NCBI GenBank assembly: GCA_009841255.1
Contig: VXMD01000081.1
Coordinates: 1-64,000 of the forward strand
Reading direction: 5' to 3'
Source: Candidatus Poribacteria bacterium
Lineage (GTDB): Bacteria > Poribacteria > WGA-4E > WGA-3G
DNA: 64,000 nt
Both the position numbers and the translations under genes were made by a program. This document shows positions 60,882-64,000 of the stretch, piece by piece. Every line of letters starts with the position of its first letter. The first letter of the stretch is position 1. The notes under the pieces were generated by a model. That model had not been told where the DNA came from, did no database searches, and saw only the letters and a program-made list of their open reading frames with translations.

Positions 60882-61100
60882 TTAAGCGGAAACCCTTTCA
60901 ACTGTAGCAGGGAGTTTGTTGAGAGTTAGTTTTTGCATTTCTACTTTGTGGCTGGCATTATCAATGTCAATACCGACAAGTCTACCGTCGGCATCATAAT
61001 CAAGAATAACACCTTCCGAGATTTCTCGACTCTCTACACTCGGTAGTTCGGACAAGTCGATGTACAGTGAGTCAGTTTCTGGATAATAATTGAGTTTCAT
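60882..61100 (-). CDS. DUF2283 family protein
   Basis: 72 residues, complete: MKLNYYPETDSLYIDLSELP, SREISEGVILDYDADGRLVG and IDIDNASHKVE are the conserved family core. DUF2283 proteins often pair with DUF4258 toxins, but none is encoded beside it. Possible orphan antitoxin. Confidence 0.78.
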   Translation of the reverse strand: MKLNYYPETDSLYIDLSELPSVESREISEGVILDYDADGRLVGIDIDNASHKVEMQKLTLNKLPATVERVSA

Positions 61101-61133
61101 GGTTTAAACCCTCGATCTGGAAAAGCATTATGA

Positions 61134-61541
61134 TTAGCAACGAATCTCCTCAAAAAATTCAGGAATTGTCAACAAGCCAGCAGTCCATAAGAATGCTCTA
61201 TCTCGTTCTGGGAGTTCGTTTAGACATATCCACGCGATGTCCACAAGAACCTGGTTCCCTTTTACTTCAGGATCACTCCCCAAGGACACTGTCTGCGTGC
61301 CTATTTCTATCAAATACGTGTAGTATTGATCATTAGGTGCAAAAGTAACGACAGATGTTGGGCGGATTATAGTGCCTTCGACACGGCACTCCTCCCAAAG
61401 TTCCCGCAGCGCAGCTTGTTCTGGCGTTTCATCCTCTTCGATACGTCCACCGGGGAGACACCACCACTCTTCCCCTTTGTGACGGTGTTTGACCATTAGA
61501 ATTCTTTTCTGCCTATGAACAAGACACTGCGCACGTGACAT
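61134..61541 (-). CDS. Nudix hydrolase
   Basis: 135 residues. Nudix box GGRIEEDETPEQAALRELWE followed by ECRV at about 30-53; the consensus glycine near its end is Arg, an uncommon change. EWWCLPGGR is the lead-in strand. CAAGGAGTTGTGA precedes the ATG. Hydrolyses an NDP-X compound. Substrate unknown. Confidence 0.85.
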   Translation of the reverse strand: MSRAQCLVHRQKRILMVKHRHKGEEWWCLPGGRIEEDETPEQAALRELWEECRVEGTIIRPTSVVTFAPNDQYYTYLIEIGTQTVSLGSDPEVKGNQVLVDIAWICLNELPERDRAFLWTAGLLTIPEFFEEIRC

Positions 61542-61571
61542 TCACAACTCCTTGATCGGATCAAAATTTTG

Positions 61572-62429
61572 CTATATACATTCGGACCGCCGTCTAAAAC
61601 CTTGAAAGTCGGCACAATCAATGGATCGATAGAAGTCATCTGCCTCGCCCATTGACAGCAGATCAAGTCTCGTCGTTGGCACAAGACCTTGGCAGACATC
61701 AATAAGTAGCCTGCCCAATCCGAGTCGCCGGAATTCGTGGGCGACCAGTACCTCGCATAAGTAAGTCGTAATCTGTGTGTCCGTGATTGCTCTTAGAAAA
61801 CCGACCAATTTTCCATTAGTATCGACAGCAACAAGCGTGGGCCACGAATGCTCCCAAGCGATCAACGTTTCCTTAGGTCTCAATTCAGGAGTCGTCCATC
61901 CTTCGACACTCGAAAGCGCACATATAGCGTCGAAATAGTTCGGCGACCACGCTTGAATCGAAAAAGACGCAGGCATATCAAAACGAGCCAAGACCGCGTC
62001 GAAATCAGGTCTACTACCCAGTGCGTCGCGTTCTAAGTGACAACAGACTTCATAAGGGTTCCCTGACGGATCGTTGAAGAAAACAGCGAAATACTGTTCA
62101 CTATACTCTGGACACTCCATGGGTCCTTGGACATTTTCCGCTCCTGCCTTCGTTAGGACCTTCGTGATTTCCAGTACACGGTGCCTCGAAGGTAAGTGAA
62201 AAGCAACGCGATTTAGATTTGGTCTGTGAAGACGTTCCTCCATTAAGCCAACATACTGAGACGGTAACCTTCCTGACGATAATTGGAAAAGTTCCCAAGT
62301 ACGACCGTCTTGTTCGGCGAGACGGCGTGGACCAAAGAACGACAGCGCACCCAGAAAAGACGTGTAGAATGGAAGAGCTACTCCCATATCGTTTACGCGA
62401 ACGTCGATATGATTGAATGGATTTAGCAT
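61572..62429 (-). CDS. VOC (glyoxalase-like) domain fused to a GNAT acetyltransferase
   Basis: 285 residues. Residues 1-130 are a vicinal-oxygen-chelate domain: FNHIDVRVNDMGVALPFYTS, RVAFHLPSRHRVLEITKVLT, EQYFAVFFNDPSGNPYEVCC with possible metal ligands His7, His77-region and Glu126. Residues ~150-285 are a GNAT: FSIQAWSPNYFDAICALSSV, TTYLCEVLVAHEFRRLGLGR (acetyl-CoA loop RRLGLGR). AAAGGAGGCGAG precedes the ATG. Suggests binding/opening of a small molecule coupled to acetylation, e.g. an antibiotic. Function inferred. Confidence 0.83.
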   Translation of the reverse strand: MLNPFNHIDVRVNDMGVALPFYTSFLGALSFFGPRRLAEQDGRTWELFQLSSGRLPSQYVGLMEERLHRPNLNRVAFHLPSRHRVLEITKVLTKAGAENVQGPMECPEYSEQYFAVFFNDPSGNPYEVCCHLERDALGSRPDFDAVLARFDMPASFSIQAWSPNYFDAICALSSVEGWTTPELRPKETLIAWEHSWPTLVAVDTNGKLVGFLRAITDTQITTYLCEVLVAHEFRRLGLGRLLIDVCQGLVPTTRLDLLSMGEADDFYRSIDCADFQGFRRRSECI

Positions 62430-62492
62430 CTCGCCTCCTTTGGTATTTTTGAGACACCGTTCTGCGCTATGCAGAAATTGGGCTGTAGGTAT

Positions 62493-63386
62493 TCATTGGT
62501 GTTCACGTTTGCGATAGGCTTCCAGCAATGCCTCTTGCACGTTGAGGAACTCAAGATATCCGGGTGGTAGTGGATATTTTGCAACGTCAAACGGCGCAAA
62601 TGGGTCGTCAATCTTCCGCCTTGCGAAGGTATAAAGGGCTTTCTGTTCCAATGTCGCTTCAGCTACCTGTTCAAATGGGATGCCACAGTTATTTCGCCAT
62701 AATTGCGGTTCAATTGCATCGGCCATCGCCTGAATCGGTGAGACTTGCTGTCCAAACTTCGAGTTCAAGAAGGTAGCCAGTTTCTTAGCTTGAGCCCGTG
62801 GATTCCGTAGAATGTTCTCGTACCCAAGAAAGAGTCGATGCTGCGCGTCTTCTGTGTGCTGTAGGATTTGCGTCATGATATGCTGCCACCGGAGCAAATT
62901 CATCGCCACAAAGGAGATACGGACTTTCACATGAGACGGCATAATAAACTTCTGCCATGATACTGCGGTGTCAAAAGGATGGCGAATCGTGATTATGTAA
63001 ATCGCTTCGCTCCATATCTGTTTCCAAAACGGCAAAAAATGGCTGAGTGCTGGATCTTTCCAAAACCAGGGACCTCCTCTGGACATTTCAGTCATCAGTT
63101 CAGTGGCTTTCTTTCTCGTCGCAGGGTCATTGGCTTTTTTCTCCATTCGCTGTTGGAAATCGTGATCCCACCAAGTCGCTCCAGCATCAAAATCCCCTAA
63201 TTCAGCAAGCAGATCCCACAACGGCAGAAACTCCCAATACCCTCTCGGCGCATGTGCATCGGCACTATGTAACTTTTCGGGAGGACCCGTATACGCACCC
63301 CATCTGTGCACCATCTCTGCAATAACAGAGGTCCCGCTGCGCTCAACACCGAGCACAATAATAGGATGACTTTCTGGATCAATCAT
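62493..63386 (-). CDS. sulfotransferase family protein
   Basis: 297 residues. PIIVLGVERSGTSVIAEMVH is the 5'-phosphosulfate loop for PAPS (P-loop-like RSGTS); ITIRHPFDTAVSWQKFIMPS is the 3'-phosphate-binding motif (RxP.D...S); FLGYENILRNPRAQAKKLAT is the YE..... segment. Transfers sulfate from PAPS to a glycan or small molecule. Together with the sulfatase at 11-12 kb it shows sulfate-ester metabolism. No signal peptide. Confidence 0.85.
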   Translation of the reverse strand: MIDPESHPIIVLGVERSGTSVIAEMVHRWGAYTGPPEKLHSADAHAPRGYWEFLPLWDLLAELGDFDAGATWWDHDFQQRMEKKANDPATRKKATELMTEMSRGGPWFWKDPALSHFLPFWKQIWSEAIYIITIRHPFDTAVSWQKFIMPSHVKVRISFVAMNLLRWQHIMTQILQHTEDAQHRLFLGYENILRNPRAQAKKLATFLNSKFGQQVSPIQAMADAIEPQLWRNNCGIPFEQVAEATLEQKALYTFARRKIDDPFAPFDVAKYPLPPGYLEFLNVQEALLEAYRKREHQ

Positions 63387-63620
63387 TTATTTAGATGTCC
63401 CCAAATGTTTGGGTAATAGTTCCTCATATCAACGTGAATTACACGATTTTTCTTGCACGAAACCGTTTTTTACTGTATGATGAGGGTTTGTGAAGATGCT
63501 GTTATTTTTTTCCATTCTGTTTGTTTAAAGTATAGCATCTTAGGCTGTTTTTCTCTATCAAAAATAGTGTTGCTCATTCCCGCCACTGAAAGAGCGGGAT
63601 GTAACATAAGGAGGCAAACA

Positions 63621-64000
63621 TTGAAACGTAGAATAAAAGTTATTATAGTTTTAGCCGTTGCTATGAGCCTTTGGGCTACAGGCGCGTTCGCAGCGGATCT
63701 GACGGAAGGACTCGTCGGTTACTGGCCCCTTGATGGCAATGGGAACGACGAATCCGGCAACGGAAACGATGCCCAATTGGAAAAGGGCGCGAAATGGTCT
63801 GACGACGGTTGGGTGAACGGTGCCGTTGATTTTGATGGCGGTGGTGGACACGTCGTTGTCGATGATACGTTTGAGCTAACAACAGAGAATATCACGGTGA
63901 TTGCCCGGATCAACGGTTGGAAAACGATAGATTGGTCGGGAATTGTCGTCGGTCGAAGTGATCCAGCATCGTGGTGGATGGGTGTCGCCGCGAACAATAC
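63621..64000 (+). CDS. secreted LamG domain protein, 5' part only (cut by window end)
   Basis: Begins at a TTG (63621) with AAGGAGG at 63608-63614. Signal peptide (M)KRRIKVIIVLAVAMSLWAT, cleavage near AFA-AD. LamG opening: EGLVGYWPLDGNGNDESGN, GNDAQLEKGAKWSDDGWVNG and AVDFDGGGGHVVVDD, then TENITVIARINGWKTIDWSG. At least 126 codons; the frame is open to the edge. Whether the WG tag follows cannot be seen here. Confidence 0.85.
   Translation, partial: MKRRIKVIIVLAVAMSLWATGAFAADLTEGLVGYWPLDGNGNDESGNGNDAQLEKGAKWSDDGWVNGAVDFDGGGGHVVVDDTFELTTENITVIARINGWKTIDWSGIVVGRSDPASWWMGVAANN

Overview
The window most resembles a Candidatus Poribacteria genome (sponge-associated or marine). The evidence is the gene mix, not a marker gene: secreted LamG (concanavalin-like) proteins, three phytanoyl-CoA dioxygenase-like oxygenases, a Cys-type sulfatase and a sulfotransferase, two Gfo/Idh/MocA oxidoreductases, two enolase-superfamily enzymes, TolB/WD40 propellers, an ECF sigma factor fused to a thioredoxin-like domain, and seven GNAT acetyltransferase domains. 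No rRNA or tRNA gene, CRISPR array or phage module was seen. Most genes are on the minus strand, in singles or runs of two to four.

Layout. 0-15 kb: UvrD-like helicase; LamG-PhyH pair closed by a clear terminator; Gfo/Idh; YCF48-like propeller; a large phosphohexomutase; two tandem TolB-like propellers; sulfatase; an M29 aminopeptidase coupled to a methyltransferase-like gene; DUF123 protein. 15-25 kb: a third TolB-like propeller, a large membrane protein with a sugar-binding-like tail, a LamG gene beside gene debris, then HAD, GNAT, ankyrin, DUF4037 and tartrate/malate-type dehydrogenase genes. 25-36 kb: gamma-glutamyltransferase-like enzyme, a WD40 protein with 126-bp repeats, a truncated ATPase, a sugar isomerase, a HigBA toxin-antitoxin pair, and small modifying enzymes (GNAT, nucleotidyltransferase, methyltransferase, monooxygenase). 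36-44 kb is the decayed part: a frameshifted outer-membrane beta-barrel gene, an ECF sigma that has lost its C-terminal extension, a transposase remnant joined to a beta-barrel remnant, and an ABC permease split by a TnpB-only IS200/IS605 element. 44-64 kb: sigma-thioredoxin fusion, two PhyH genes, a CehA/McbA-type metallohydrolase, MTA/SAH-type nucleosidase, RsgA, a four-gene nucleoside-type operon, a rhamnonate-dehydratase-like enzyme, APH, DapA-like, Nudix, a VOC-GNAT fusion, a sulfotransferase, and the start of another LamG gene cut by the window edge.

How the genes work together. No single pathway dominates. The theme is turnover of sulfated and deoxy sugars and small-molecule modification, plus exported LamG and propeller proteins. 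The strongest unexplained signal is a short C-terminal tag (consensus T-x-W-G-x-[IVL]-K plus a basic end) on six intact exported proteins of two unrelated folds and on one LamG remnant. It looks like a sorting or docking signal. A second signal is a fixed-length leader (CCGCAAGG, then 12 A/T-rich bases, then ATG) in front of four unrelated genes. A third is a dispersed family of short palindromes between genes.
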